A stretch of 64,000 nucleotides of DNA from Caprella mutica (lineage: Eukaryota; Arthropoda; Malacostraca; Amphipoda; Caprellidae): contig CANNZV010001063.1 in the NCBI GenBank assembly GCA_947561585.1, positions 124,001 through 188,000 of the forward strand, read 5' to 3'. The first letter of the stretch is position 1, and each line of letters begins with the position of its first letter. Both the position numbers and the translations under genes were made by a program. Below the pieces are notes generated by a model. The model worked only from the letters and a program-made list of their open reading frames with translations. It searched no databases and was not told the origin of the DNA. Positions 11,412-22,296 of the stretch are shown one piece after another.

Positions 11412-13068
11412 CTTCAGAAAGCATGGCGGGACCTGAGGCCCGAGAAAACATTTCACCGGGCTCTGAGGAAGACATGCAGGTTATTTTCTCTGGATATGGA
11501 CTCTAAATATTTTTTTTCACCAGTTTATTTTTTGCTTTCAGCTTATAGCTGAGACGAAGTCCATCTCAGTTCCATGGGTTAGTGTTTTTGAGATCATTCC
11601 GAGTTATAAATTAATCGTGACCGGACAATTGCCACCCGCGGACAATTGCCACCCCCGGACAATTGCCACTCAAATATTTATTATCAGGCCTCTTAACTTT
11701 AAAAATGGTGATAAAATATGTATATTATTTTAGTACGATTAATTATTAATTATATATATTATAAGATAAAAAATTTCATTCCACATTTAATATTTTTTTA
11801 CAAAATTAATCATTCCCATAGTTGATATAATAAATTAAAGGTTGTTTTTATACGAATTATTTCCATTATTCAATTGATCATGTCTTTAGTAAATTAAAAA
11901 ATATCTTCCTTTATCAATACTATCATTAATAAACAAATATCCATATTCTAGGATATCTATAAGTTGAGATGCTCATAGGTATATAAGCAGTCATCCCTTA
12001 CAGACCTATATATGATAAGTTAGTGCAGTTTCAAATTAACTAATAATCTGTGAAAAAGATAATTGGCTTAAAATTGTAGATGCGTGGTGTTGAAGAAAAT
12101 CTATTAGTGTTGTAAATTCAATATATAAAATTGAGTGAATGTTGTCGCGGCTCATATTATGCACTGTTTTTTAATTTTAATTTAGTCAGTTAGGTAGGTA
12201 GGTAGCGAGTTTAATTTTAAGAAGTTTGTAATTACTTGTGGCAACACTCAGTCAGAAGCACTGTGGTCAGAAGTCAACAATAACAAACCATTTCTATTTT
12301 TTAATCATTGTCCTAAGTTGTTTCATCGAGTCATACAAAGTAGTTCTGTATTTAGGTAGCCATTTTTAGTGTCGTGATAATCGTTTTATACTCGTTTACC
12401 TTTAGGAATTTTAGACTTTTAAATATTACCATTTTTACATACCAGATAAAATAGTTTACCATTTTACTCGCCAAGAATTTCTGTATTTCATGGCTGGTCT
12501 AGTAGTTTGATTTCAAATTAGTTTTGCCTAAGATTTAAGGTGCTGCTATTTTGTTGTGTCTGTCTTTAATATTTAACACTATAATATTTTACTCTAGCCT
12601 TTTTATATTCTTTTTACCTTACATAGTGTAAATACTGTCTTCTTTGACAAATTGATTTTTTACACTACGGTGCCTAATAGTTTTAATTTTAGTTTTACCA
12701 TTTTAAAGTGTCCTATTTTTTGCCATTTATATTTTTACTGAACAAATTTTTAATATTTTGTGTAGTCAATTTTTTGCTTTTCTCTATTTGCATATAATTT
12801 CTAATTACAGGTACGTGGTACTGGTTTTTCACACAAGTTTGTTAGGAGCCCCTAATAAAATTTCAAGAGATTTCCCACGCCTTTTTTCTTATCGCAAAAG
12901 AATTAAAGCCGTGTCAAGTGTAAAAGAAATGATCCAGGAGATGTAATTTAATAGAAAATAATATTTCAAAGATGTAGCTAATGCATTTGCAGTCAAGAGA
13001 GATGTATCCCTAAAGATTTTTCACTAATTTTACATTTACAAAAATAAATTTTATAATTATTATGTTAC
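11412..13068. other. AT-rich non-coding sequence
   Basis: No gene seen. 11621-11670 contains three tandem copies of CGGACAATTGCCACCC-like sequence. A small TAGG tandem run lies near 12194-12206. Short open frames here look like chance. Confidence 0.5.
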
Positions 13069-13684
13069 CAGTCTGAGCTCGTGATGACTGTTATATGTAC
13101 AAGGCCTGAGCTCGTGATGGCTTCAAGATTCTAAAAATAATTCATTGAATTAATTGAATATGCATAAACCTACTTATATTAACTGTTGACTTTTTCAGAA
13201 AGCATACATTTCGGTACCAGTCTGAGCTCGTGATGACTGTCAGATGTACCAGGCCTGAGCTCGTGACGGCCTTAAGATTCTGATTTATTCTATGAATTAA
13301 TTGAATATGCATAAACCTATTTATATTAACTGTTAACATTTTTAGAAAGCATACATTTCGGTACCAGTCTGAGTTCGTGATGACTGTTAAATGTACCAGG
13401 CCTGAGCTCGGGACGGCCTTAAAATTTTAAAATATAAATTTACGAATCAATTGAATATGGAGATACCTACTAATACTATTTGTTAACATTTTTAGAATGC
13501 ATACATATCTGTACCAGCCTGATCTTGAGACGGCTGATAAGATTCTGAATTTCAATCTTTACAAGAAACTATTGAATTGGTACAGTTACATACTATTACC
13601 TAATTATAACATTTTAATATGTTCAACACTACCAGTCCGATCTCATGACTGCTATTAGGTGTACAAGATCGGATCTTTTGACGA
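13069..13684 (+). repeat. Tandem array of about 147-bp units, 4-5 copies
   Basis: Units start at about 13072, 13216, 13363, 13513 and 13630 with ACCAGTCTGAGCTCGTGATGA and carry a second motif GGCCTGAGCTCGTGACGGCC. Both motifs can form short hairpins (CAGT/ACTG and GGCC/GGCC) that expose the same loop core CTCGTGA. The later units are diverged. The array resumes at about 19125-19240 after the DIRS-like insertion. Confidence 0.75.
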
Positions 13685-13696
13685 CAATTACTTATC

Positions 13697-13780
13697 GCCA
13701 TTCTTGTTCATTCTGGAGTGTTCCAGAGGTGCCAACTTATGAGATGTCCACCTGCATCGGCCTTTAACTTAAGCATTCAG
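13697..13780 (+). repeat. Left inverted terminal repeat, DIRS-like copy 1
   Basis: The sequence GCCATTCTTGTTCATTCTGG through CTTAAGCATTCAG is repeated in inverted orientation at 18883-18969 with few differences. Confidence 0.85.
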
Positions 13781-14510
13781 TTCGCCATTTGCATTCGGCG
13801 CGTTAACATGTGTGTGTTTTTTCCTTTTCCCCTAGGCTTAAAGTCTAGTTGTGCGTGCACAGTGTTTGTGATCGATTAAATTCGGTTTTCATTCAAGCCT
13901 AGATGTTCTCGTATACAGATGAGTGTTTTTATTATAGCTTTTCTTTTAGTTTTATAGGATATACAATTTTAGCCACTTTTGCTCGTTATTATAAATTTTA
14001 AAAAATTACCTATCTTGCGTGGTACTTGAAAACAGGCCTTGCTGATAGTTTTCAAGTGAGCCAGTTAACTACTAACTAGTTATAGGTTGTATGCCTATAG
14101 TCTCTTTCCAATAATTTCACAGACAGGGGAATTTCGATAACCCCCTGCTGGACCGAATTCGTGACTAGGGTAAATCTAGTTAGTTAGTTCGAAGCCGGTA
14201 TTTCGAGACCGTTCTTACACTGCAAATATACGCTATATCGTGTATAACTAACTCACTTAATATTTTCGTCCCAAACCAGTTAACTACTAACTAGCTATAG
14301 GCTTAGCTATGCCTATAGAGTCTCTTTCCAAATTTCACATTGTGAAATTCTTCTCTACTAAGAGAAAAATTATAGACAGGGGAATTTCGATAACCCCCTG
14401 CTAGGATTGATGACTAAAACTCTTAAGAATTCGTGACTAGAGTTACTAGTTAGAATAGATAAAGCCGGAAATTCGTGACCGTGCTTAAACTGGATATCTC
14501 AAAAATACGA

Positions 14511-14694
14511 TAGGGTCACATAGGTAAATTGCGGCTCCCAAATTACATTGAAATGTTGCATTGATATCAAAAGAAGCGCGGTGAATGATATAATTTATTA
14601 ATATTATTTTTTAACGTGTGTTTTGAAACCATGATGTTTCTTTTGTTAGAGGCAGCAGTTAGTTAGCGTGCCGCAATTTCCCTGCTTGACCCTA
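14511..14694. mobile_element. TAGGGTC MITE, copy 1
   Basis: The ends are TAGGGTCACATAGGTAAATT and its inverted counterpart ending TTGACCCTA, with GCGGC/GCCGC adjacent. Related copies lie at 15124-15314, 47332-47537 and 63630-63843, plus a stump near 16212-16245. It is absent from the second DIRS-like copy at this position. Confidence 0.7.
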
Positions 14695-15123
14695 TATCTA
14701 GTAACTATTTAACTCTATTAAAATTTTCGTCACAAATTGGTGACTACCAGTTTACTACTAACTAGCTATAGGCTTAGCTATGCCAATAGAGTCTCTTTCC
14801 AAATTTCACTCAGTGAAATTCTTCTCTACTAAGAGAAAAATTATAGACAGGGGAATTTAGATAACCCCCTGCTAGGTTTGATGATTAAAATCCTAAGAAT
14901 TCGTGACTAGGGTACTAGTTAGCTAGTTCAAGCCGGAAATTCGTGACCGTGCTTTACTGGATTGAACAAATATACACTATATCGTATAATACTATAACTT
15001 TCTTGAACTTCCTTATTATATTATAGGGTAACTTTACATATGTGCAATAATACTCAAAATAAAATATTTTAACGGGTACTAAGTGGCGTAAATTGTAAAT
15101 AATACTTGTTTGTAATCATTGCC

Positions 15124-15314
15124 TAGGGTCCCACAGGTAAATTGCAGTCTTTGCAAGAACTTTTCTAAAACTTTTTGATTCGAATTTTTATTAAAATTTG
15201 TTCAGATATCTGAAGTAGCGGAATGCATTCTATATTTTATTATTGTTTGAAGCTATGATATTTCTGTGGTTAGAGGACACAGTTAGTGTACCGCAATTTA
15301 CCTGCTTTACCCTA
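15124..15314. mobile_element. TAGGGTC MITE, copy 2
   Basis: Starts TAGGGTCCCACAGGTAAATTG and ends CCGCAATTTACCTGCTTTACC CTA in inverted relation. It is shared with the second DIRS-like copy (47332-47537), so it inserted before those copies separated. Confidence 0.7.
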
Positions 15315-16847
15315 TCTAGCTTATAATTGGTAGCTACTTAAAGATTGATATTGCTACTAGTGCTATGCATTCCATTCAAGAAGCACCATGAATTTATGGA
15401 TACAATTAATAATAATAATCCAGTTAACTACTAACTAGTTATAGGTTATATGCCTATAGTCTCTTAACAATAATTTCACATCGTGAAATTTTCTCTGATT
15501 CAGAGATAATTATAATATAGACAGGGGAATTTTGAAGAGAAACCCTAAAAATTTTGTGACTAAGGTAAATCTAGTTAGTTAGTTTGAAGCCGGTATTTTG
15601 AGACCGTGCTCTCACTGGAAATATCAAATATACGCTACGCTATATTGTGTATATTTTTTTAACTCTTTATAAATATTTCGTCGCAAATTCATGGTGACTA
15701 CTAACTAGCTACAGGCTATATGCCTATTGAGTCTCCTTCCATATAAACTCACATTATGAAAATTTTCTGTTTCAGAACAATTTGAGAGGGGATTCCGATA
15801 TTCACTACTATGATTGAAGACAGTCTCTATGAATTTTTAGCTAGGGCAACTAGTTAGTCATTTTAGCCGGGAATTTGTGACCCGAGCTTGTACTGGCTTC
15901 ATCTAAGGAACACTAGACATATCGTGTAACTTGAACTTTAGTCTCAAGTACCAATATTAATTTCTTAACAAATACAGACTGTTAATACCACTACAGATAT
16001 GTTTTGCAATTGCATATCCAAGTCTAGTTCTTCAATAAAAATTTTGCTGGAAGCCAGTTAACTTACTAGTTATATGCTAATGCCTACAGTCTCTTCCCAA
16101 ATGAATTTGCAATGTTAAGTTTTTCTCTGATTCAGAGAATTAACAGGGGAATTTCGATAACCTCCTGCTAGGATTCAAGACTGTTCATAGTTTTTCTAGT
16201 AGGCCAGTTTACTATGTGTCGTAATATACCTACTTTACCCTAATTACCTATATTCCCCGATAAATTCTTCTGCGACTCGGGAATTGACGAAGAGTTGAAG
16301 ACTGTTGAATACGTTGTTGCACTAGGGCAACAACTAGTTCAACCGGAAATTTGGTACACATAGTTACATAAAACCTGTATTTCCAAATTATTTCTTATTT
16401 TGGAAATTCAAAAATTAAAGTCTATAGGTATGAAGATTGGTCATAGAGAAGAAGAATTTTCGGTTCAGTTTTCTCATTCATATAAGACGTGGAGGACTTC
16501 ATTTATTTATAAATTTATCTAAAGCCATTGAATCTGCATATCCATTATTAACGTTATTAATTAGAACATTGAAGAACTGTAGTTGGTTCATTGGAATAAA
16601 TTTGTCTCGTGGCCTCTATTGATTTTGAAGATGATTACTTTTCTGTCCATATAGAGAATAATACCGTAGATATTAGAAATTGGAAAACATTTCTAACTTA
16701 AGTTTAGAGCTAAAGGCTCTACTTGTTAATCATGCAACTTACTTAAGTCATGAATTCTATATTGGCAAAATTTAGAACTGAAAGTTACTTGTCTACGTAC
16801 TATTTAATTTACTTAATTGATAGACGAATTCGTATATGAATGGACTG

Positions 16848-16851
<4 letters not shown>

Positions 16852-16879
<28 letters not shown>
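16852..16879 (+). repeat. (AG)n microsatellite
   Basis: About 14 AG units here; the homologous site in the second DIRS-like copy near 49070-49081 has only about 6. Confidence 0.95.
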
Positions 16880-18322
16880 CACTGTTGTTATTAGTAATGA
16901 AAGAAATTTTATTTTATCTATTCCTAATCATTAGAAAGAAATGATTTTTAATTGATGCAACAAATTTGAGCAAAATTCTATTAATTGTGACGTTTTTATT
17001 TTTATCAAACTGTTGACTCTCTGCCTTCCAGCAGTTTAAGGGGGAGGTTTATTCTTTATAATTTTAGAACATCTTAAAATTAATGCTCTCAAAATTGTCA
17101 ATGGTAACTTAAAAAAGAATAGAAATTGATGATGATTATCCAGCTTAAAGTATTTAGACATCCTTTCATTACTATAGTTTCGTAAGCGTTGAAGGTATTT
17201 TTGGTTTCAAGCTTTCGATTAAAAAGATTTCTATTCATCATCAGGAGAAGGGTGGAAAACGTGGCCTTCAACGCTGAGTTTATATAACCTCTGATAATAT
17301 GGATTTCCAGTTGAATATGAATCTTTCCAATCAGTTTAGTAAGCATAAACCATAATTCTCAAAGTATTGTAATTAGCTACCACTGATGCATAAACTTGAA
17401 GAATGTACATTTCTTATAAATATATTAAATTTTATTTAAAATAGATGGGATTATATATGCTAAGATTCTACCTCCCACATTAACGTTCTAGAACTGAAGG
17501 CCTTTTTTATCCGGTTGGCAAGGCCTTTTCAAATGACATTTAGTTTGTCCACATCAAAATATTCACTGTCAAGACTACAAATATTCAGCCATGCTCTCGT
17601 ATTAGTTAAAGATTTTGACAACGTCTGTTAGAAGACTCATTTTTCTGTGAAAAAATATAATTTTATCAAAACATTCATGCTGATAAAGTAAGTTGGTATT
17701 TTGATGGGATTACCGAATAGTAGCTGATATCTGACGTTTAAGTATCATGAGGCTTTATAAAATTTAGGAAGACCAAGTGCAACAGTGTTCATTACCCTTT
17801 CTGCGGTACAAAATCAGTATCATGTGTTTTTAGTGCAGAATTTCCGCCAAACCTCTATAAACAACATAGCTAGATCACAAGTGGTATATTTCTTGAGTAG
17901 ACAGAAAATTGATCCCATGCAATTTAATGATGTAAACTATTAATATAAAGTTTTCTTATAATACTGGATTATCTATAGTGAAATCGCTTGCAGTAAAGTG
18001 TTAGTTATTGAATTAGTGCAGGTATCCTGGATACCAATTAAAATAAAAATTAAATAAGACTAACCACTCCCATGTACAAATGATCTTGGAAGTTTCTTCT
18101 GTTTTGAATTTTGAAAAATTATTTCCCTCTGGAAGGTATTGCTTTTAGAATTTCAACATATTAATTAATGAGATACGGTACAAGCTCGATGATCTATACA
18201 TCAAGTTCCAACTTTCAAAGTTATGGATGTATAAAGATTTTGTATCATGAAAGAGACTATTTCAATTACTTCTTACACCACGTGTGGGAAATAATGAATT
18301 CCTGCTTAAATGAGGTATTTTA

Positions 18323-18619
18323 ATGTCAATTCAAATTCTGTCTTTATTTAACCTTCAAAGAGTACATGGATTAGATTTCGTGGAGAGTCTAATCAACTCT
18401 GTAAGTTTCCGAAAATCATACAAACAGTACCTATCTATTTCAAAAATAGGTAGACGGATTGAAGCAATTATGGAAGAGGCAGGAATCGACATTGCTAATT
18501 TTAATCTCTGCACTTGTGCAGCAGCTGCCTGTTCTTTCTTGAACCATAATATTACCATTGACGATATTCAAGGTCGCAGGCTGGGCCAACGTTACAATTT
18601 TCTGATGCTCTTATCTTAA
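18323..18619 (+). pseudogene. Degenerate tyrosine recombinase C-terminus, DIRS-like copy 1
   Basis: A 98-residue frame just before the internal complementary region, where DIRS elements place the recombinase. Residues about 40-80 (IEAIMEEAGIDIANFNLC and following) align with the catalytic region of the coding DIRS element near 25830-25935 (LKNVFDEAGIDSSIFTAHST). The catalytic HxxR box is lost: the His and Arg positions read Cys and Ala. No tyrosine nucleophile region follows. The same 98-codon frame is open in copy 2 (50528-50824) with only a handful of substitutions, so it may be kept, or the copies may simply be young. It cannot be an active recombinase. Confidence 0.65.
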
Positions 18620-18707
18620 ATTCATACTTGAAAATTGATTGGTCTCATCTTTTGCTGCGTTCTTTAAAATCTCATAAGTTGGCACCTCTGGAACACTCCA
18701 GAATGAA

Positions 18708-18794
18708 CAAGAATGGCGATAAGTAATTGAACAGTTACCCAAGGCTTACCTGTAAGGTGAAGGGTGACTTCAATTACTTCGGAAGCCATTCTTG
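18708..18794 (+). repeat. Internal complementary region (ICR), DIRS-like copy 1
   Basis: It reads as the exact-order reverse complement of the right extremity (18961-19030) followed by the left extremity (13685-13706). In DIRS elements this region templates completion of the ends and closure of the circular intermediate. Confidence 0.85.
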
Positions 18795-18882
18795 TTCATT
18801 TTTCTGGAGTGTTCTTTCCCGCCCGGAGCGCTCCCGCCCGAACACTCTAGAAATACACAACAAAAGATTCGATCTTTGAATA

Positions 18883-18969
18883 CTGAATGCTTAAGTTAAA
18901 GGCCGATGCAGGTGGACATCTCATAAGTTGGCACCTCTGGAACACTCCAGAAAAATGAACAAGAATGGC
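18883..18969 (-). repeat. Right inverted terminal repeat, DIRS-like copy 1
   Basis: Inverted copy of 13697-13780, starting CTGAATGCTTAAGTTAAAGG and ending CAAGAATGGC, with small differences such as an added AAA. Confidence 0.85.
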
Positions 18970-19030
18970 TTCCAAAGTAATTGAAGTCACCCTTCACCTT
19001 ACAGGTAAGCCTTGGGTAACTATTCAATTA

Positions 19031-20064
19031 TATTCTATAATAAAAAATTTCTATGAATCTATTAAAAAAAAACAATTACAGATACCTAATTGTTAAAGTT
19101 TAAAATGCGCCACAATAAAATACCAGATCTGATCTCATGACAGCTAATAAGATTCTGAAGTTTCCTACTTTTAATTTTTGAGTTACTATCGATAATAGCT
19201 TGATTTTGTCATTATACCACGCCCGATCTTGTGATCATGGACCAAAATAACTAACTTTAGTGAATATTAATTTTTTACTTCATTATTTTGAACGTTTAGC
19301 TTTTTCACTTGTTATAATTTTTCGGTATCGAATTTTTTTTTGTTTGATACCTGGGATCTTGCATCTCAATATCTTTAAAATTGTCCATGCTCATACTCGT
19401 CAATATATTCAACATTCTGATATTCTGGATGTTGGCAAGAAAAAATAGAAATGAGAAATCTATCACTTCTGGTCAAATAAAAATATAAAAACGCATATGC
19501 AAGTTTTCCTAAAAGTGATTCTGTTTCTAGTGAAATGAAATATGCTTTCTCGTAAATCTTGCTTTTTAAATCATGATGTCTTTTTGCTCTTGTCGATGTT
19601 TTGTAAACATGCTTCCAAAACTTAGTTTGCACCCTGTAACCTGTTGATCTATAATCAGCTAGAAGAGAATCTAGAAATGGATTATAAAACTGAGGTTGAG
19701 CCGAATTCCTCACAGATACTCTACTGAACTAGATTTCACTTCAACTGAGCCCAGATATTTTCCTTCTCTTGTTATGTTTAGTATATAAAATTCTTAATCT
19801 AAAATGAAATCTACTTATTGTGATCGAAAAAAACATTAGAACCCAGTCAATGTAGAAATTCTCTCAGTTAAACTAGCCTATACATCATGTCTTATGCTGT
19901 GAAATTTTATGATACTTGAATTTAAGAAACTCAACGTGATTTCTGTCTAGAGCTATTATATTACTTAGTGAACATAAAGAAGACTTGATTATGCTCGATG
20001 CAACTGAACTGATTAAGATTCTAAGTGATGTACTTGTCTTAGGTTCTGTCAAAGTCAATATGGT
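19031..20064. other. Remainder of hairpin-motif array and unassigned DNA
   Basis: 19125-19240 continues the array interrupted at 13684 (CAGATCTGATCTCATGACAG and CCCGATCTTGTGATCATGG). A 112-residue open frame on the minus strand (19375-19713) has no recognisable motif and no neighbour that suggests a role; it may be chance. Confidence 0.4.
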
Positions 20065-20125
20065 ATGAATTACTTCACATGATATTCTTGATCTTTCCTT
20101 ACTGCGTAGACAAGGGACTATGCGA
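20065..20125 (+). repeat. Left terminal repeat of the coding DIRS element
   Basis: The sequence through GACAAGGGACTATGCGAG is complementary to 26046-26104 (CTCGCATAGTCCCTTGTC and onward), with small differences such as ACTGCG versus CGCCGT. Confidence 0.75.
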
Positions 20126-20460
20126 GAGAGACTAGGTCGTACGTGGCTTGTATATGCAAATCAGTTGACTATTTGCACGTGGCTTGTGTGGTTGTTAGGT
20201 GTATGTGCTGCGCGGGCAATTGCTGACTGCCGGCGTTCACCGGTTGCCATCTTGTTGTGGCTTCATTTGCAAATTCATAGATAAGTATACGTTTATCTTG
20301 TAGGTCTTTAATTATTATGTGTATTATAACTATTATTATTATACTTTTTAATGTTTAAGTTATACTAGCCAAGCCTAGTACTAAATTTCTTTAGTACCGA
20401 GTCTAGGGTAATGATGTAGGTAGCTATACCTACTTAAATAAATTTATAAACTTGAAAATT

Positions 20461-21066
20461 AGCTGTGACTTGGGATCAGCATTATATTTTTGCTATATTA
20501 AATCACTATTTGAAATTAATAATTATTCCTCTATTAGCCATGCTATGGATCAGAACTTGTCCTTTTTTTATCATACATTGAATGGATATGAATTAGTTTC
20601 AGCACTAGCTTACTGGAAATCATAAGACTACTATGTCTTAGTATCAGCTTAGTATTTTACGGTTGCAATAGCCTATACTTGAAAATTAATTGTATTTATA
20701 TAATCAGCACAGTTTTTAATAAAGTACTTGCAACTTGCTGTGACTTGGGATCAGCACTAAAATTAATTTCGATTAAATAAATTACAACTTGCTGTGACTT
20801 GGGATCAGCACTAAAATGAATTTTAATTAAATAAATTGCAATTGCTGTGACTTGGGATCAGCACTAAATTTTTATAATAAATTATTTGCAATTTGCTGTG
20901 ACTTGGGATCAGCACTAAATTTTTTAATATAATTATTTGCAATTTGCTGTGACTTGGGATCAGCACTAAATTTTTTAATATAATTATTTGCAACTTGCTG
21001 TGCCTTGGGATCAGCATTAAAATAAATTTGATAAATTAATTTCAAAATACTGTGACTTGGGATCAG
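20461..21066 (+). repeat. Tandem repeat of about 59 bp in the DIRS 5' leader
   Basis: About eight copies of GCTGTGACTTGGGATCAGC separated by AT-rich spacers, densest from 20735 to 21066. Each core can form a GCTG/CAGC hairpin. Reversed, the core (CTGATCCCAAGTCACAG) resembles the CTGATCTCATGACAG motif at 19129. Confidence 0.85.
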
Positions 21067-21125
21067 TATAATTTGAACATTAGTATTCTGTTTATGATTA
21101 ACTTGTAATGTTGCCTTTTTTCAGT

Positions 21126-22240
21126 TGCTTCAAAATGTCTGATTTATTTTCTGAAGTTTTGACTGAGAAGCAGAAAAAATCAGTTGATCATGAAGGTGAA
21201 ATTGCTGAAACAGTTAAAACAAAGAACCCTAAACCTAGCACTTCGAATTCTTCTAAAACTAGTAGTTTCAATCGTGGTTCTAAAGATGAACCTATTACAA
21301 AAAAAAGTGTTCCAGGAAAAACACTAGAAACTAAGGAGGTTGAAGACTCTAAATTTGACAGGCTAGCTGATATCATGATGATATGTTTCCAAAATTTGCA
21401 ACAATCAATTGAAGGTTTGGTTGCCTCTGAATATGAAGAGGATTTAGAGCATTTGGAAGGACAGAGTGTTGAGTTTGAGCACTTGAAAGATACTTCTGAA
21501 AGTATGGATATTTTTGACAGTGTATCTTCTGAAATTGAATCAACTGAGCAACTTGGTGAGAATGTCCCTGATTCTCTTGCTAACTTGACTAACAAGCTGC
21601 TTAAGATCAAACTTGATACTAGTACTGATAAAGCTAAATATGATAAGTACCCTCGTCCTTCCAATATTGAGCTTATTGAGGTGCCTCAGGTAAATATACC
21701 AATTTGGAACAATTTAACTTTTGGTTCCAAGTGTACCGACCTATCCTTACAGGCTATCCAGAGAGACTTCCTCCTTGGTGCTGTGCCTACTGTGAAAGTA
21801 TTGCAAAATCTGATTGAAGCTAAGGATGATCTCTCTACTCTAGATGTTAAAGAACTCGTACGTTCTCTGAGTGACAGTCTCATGTTCTTAGGGTCTGCCA
21901 ATGTTTCTATGGTGAGGAAACTTAGAGCTCTGATGAATAATGACCTACCTCCATCCATGCATCCACAGTGCAAAGATTCTTATGATTTTTCAGGGAAGAA
22001 TCTTTTGGCGATTCTTTGAGTTCTGATATCAAGGAGGTTTCAGAACTACATAAAATTTCTTCTCAGCTCCGTGGCAGGGGCGCACCTAGTTTCAGGTCAC
22101 GTGGCTTCACACGGGCTTCTAGAAGGCAATTTGGCTCCCGTCATGGTAGACCTAGACGTGGTTTTAGGAGATTTAAACCTTTTCCTGCTCAATTTACCAA
22201 GAGAGCTCCTTTAAACCGACCACACCCCTCAAAAAACTAA
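21126..22240 (+). pseudogene. DIRS Gag-like protein, one frameshift
   Basis: The first part (21126-22019; an upstream in-frame ATG is at 21108) is acidic and Ser-rich. It then has the conserved DIRS Gag core KYPRPSNIELIEVPQVNIPI (21638-21697), followed by IWNNL and LSLQAIQRDFLLGA. The frame is lost in a T-run near 21995-22005, apparently by one missing T, and continues in the next frame to 22240 as an Arg/Gly-rich tail (RGRGAPSFRSRGF) that likely binds RNA. In DIRS elements Gag precedes an overlapping RT frame, as here. Inactive as written. Confidence 0.75.
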
Positions 22241-22269
22241 TTGAGGGGCTTCCACCTAAATTCTCTTCC

Positions 22270-22290
22270 CCTGCTACTGTTTCTAATGGT
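22270..22290. repeat. Flanking duplication of the 22297 foldback (left)
   Basis: CCTGCTACTGTTTCTAATGG is repeated after the element (23250-23270) with three differences over 21 bp. Confidence 0.65.
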
Positions 22291-22296
22291 TCTAGG

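Larger units (their letters stand above)
14061..16350 (+). ncRNA. Array of six multi-hairpin structured units (candidate structured RNA domain)
   Basis: Units lie at about 14061-14223, 14276-14493, 14747-14960, 15420-15618, 15691-15896 and 16054-16350. A typical unit is closed by CCAGT/ACTGG and AACTAGCTA/TAGCTAGTT stems. Inside are hairpins CTATAGGC/GCCTATAG, TTTCAC/GTGAAA, TTCTCT/AGAGAA, CAGGGG/CCCCTG and ACCCT/AGGGT, then CGG/CCG. Several stems change on both sides between units: ACCCT/AGGGT becomes ACTCT/AGAGT, TTCTCT/AGAGAA becomes TTCTG/CAGAA, and CGG/CCG becomes CGGG/CCCG. The last unit is degenerate. That it acts as RNA is inference from pairing; it could also act as DNA. Related units are at 46706-48580. 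Confidence 0.55.
13685..19030 (+). mobile_element. Non-autonomous DIRS-like retrotransposon, copy 1 (5.3 kb)
   Basis: Both ends carry CAATTA and no target duplication, as expected for tyrosine-recombinase integration. It has inverted terminal repeats (13697-13780 and 18883-18969) and an internal complementary region (18708-18794) that is the reverse complement of the right extremity joined to the left extremity. That is the diagnostic DIRS-1 arrangement. The only recognisable coding trace is a degenerate recombinase end at 18323. The rest is non-coding structured repeats (14061-16350), two MITEs and AT-rich sequence. A second copy lies at 46328-51235. Confidence 0.85.

Noticed and set aside
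16437..17346. Small open frames at 16437-16622 (+) and 17098-17346 (-), also present in copy 2
   Set aside because: Conserved only because the two DIRS-like copies are young; no motif, and flanking non-coding DNA is equally conserved.
21188..21973. Minus-strand frames of 158 and 95 codons opposite DIRS Gag
   Set aside because: Antisense shadows of the Gag coding sequence.
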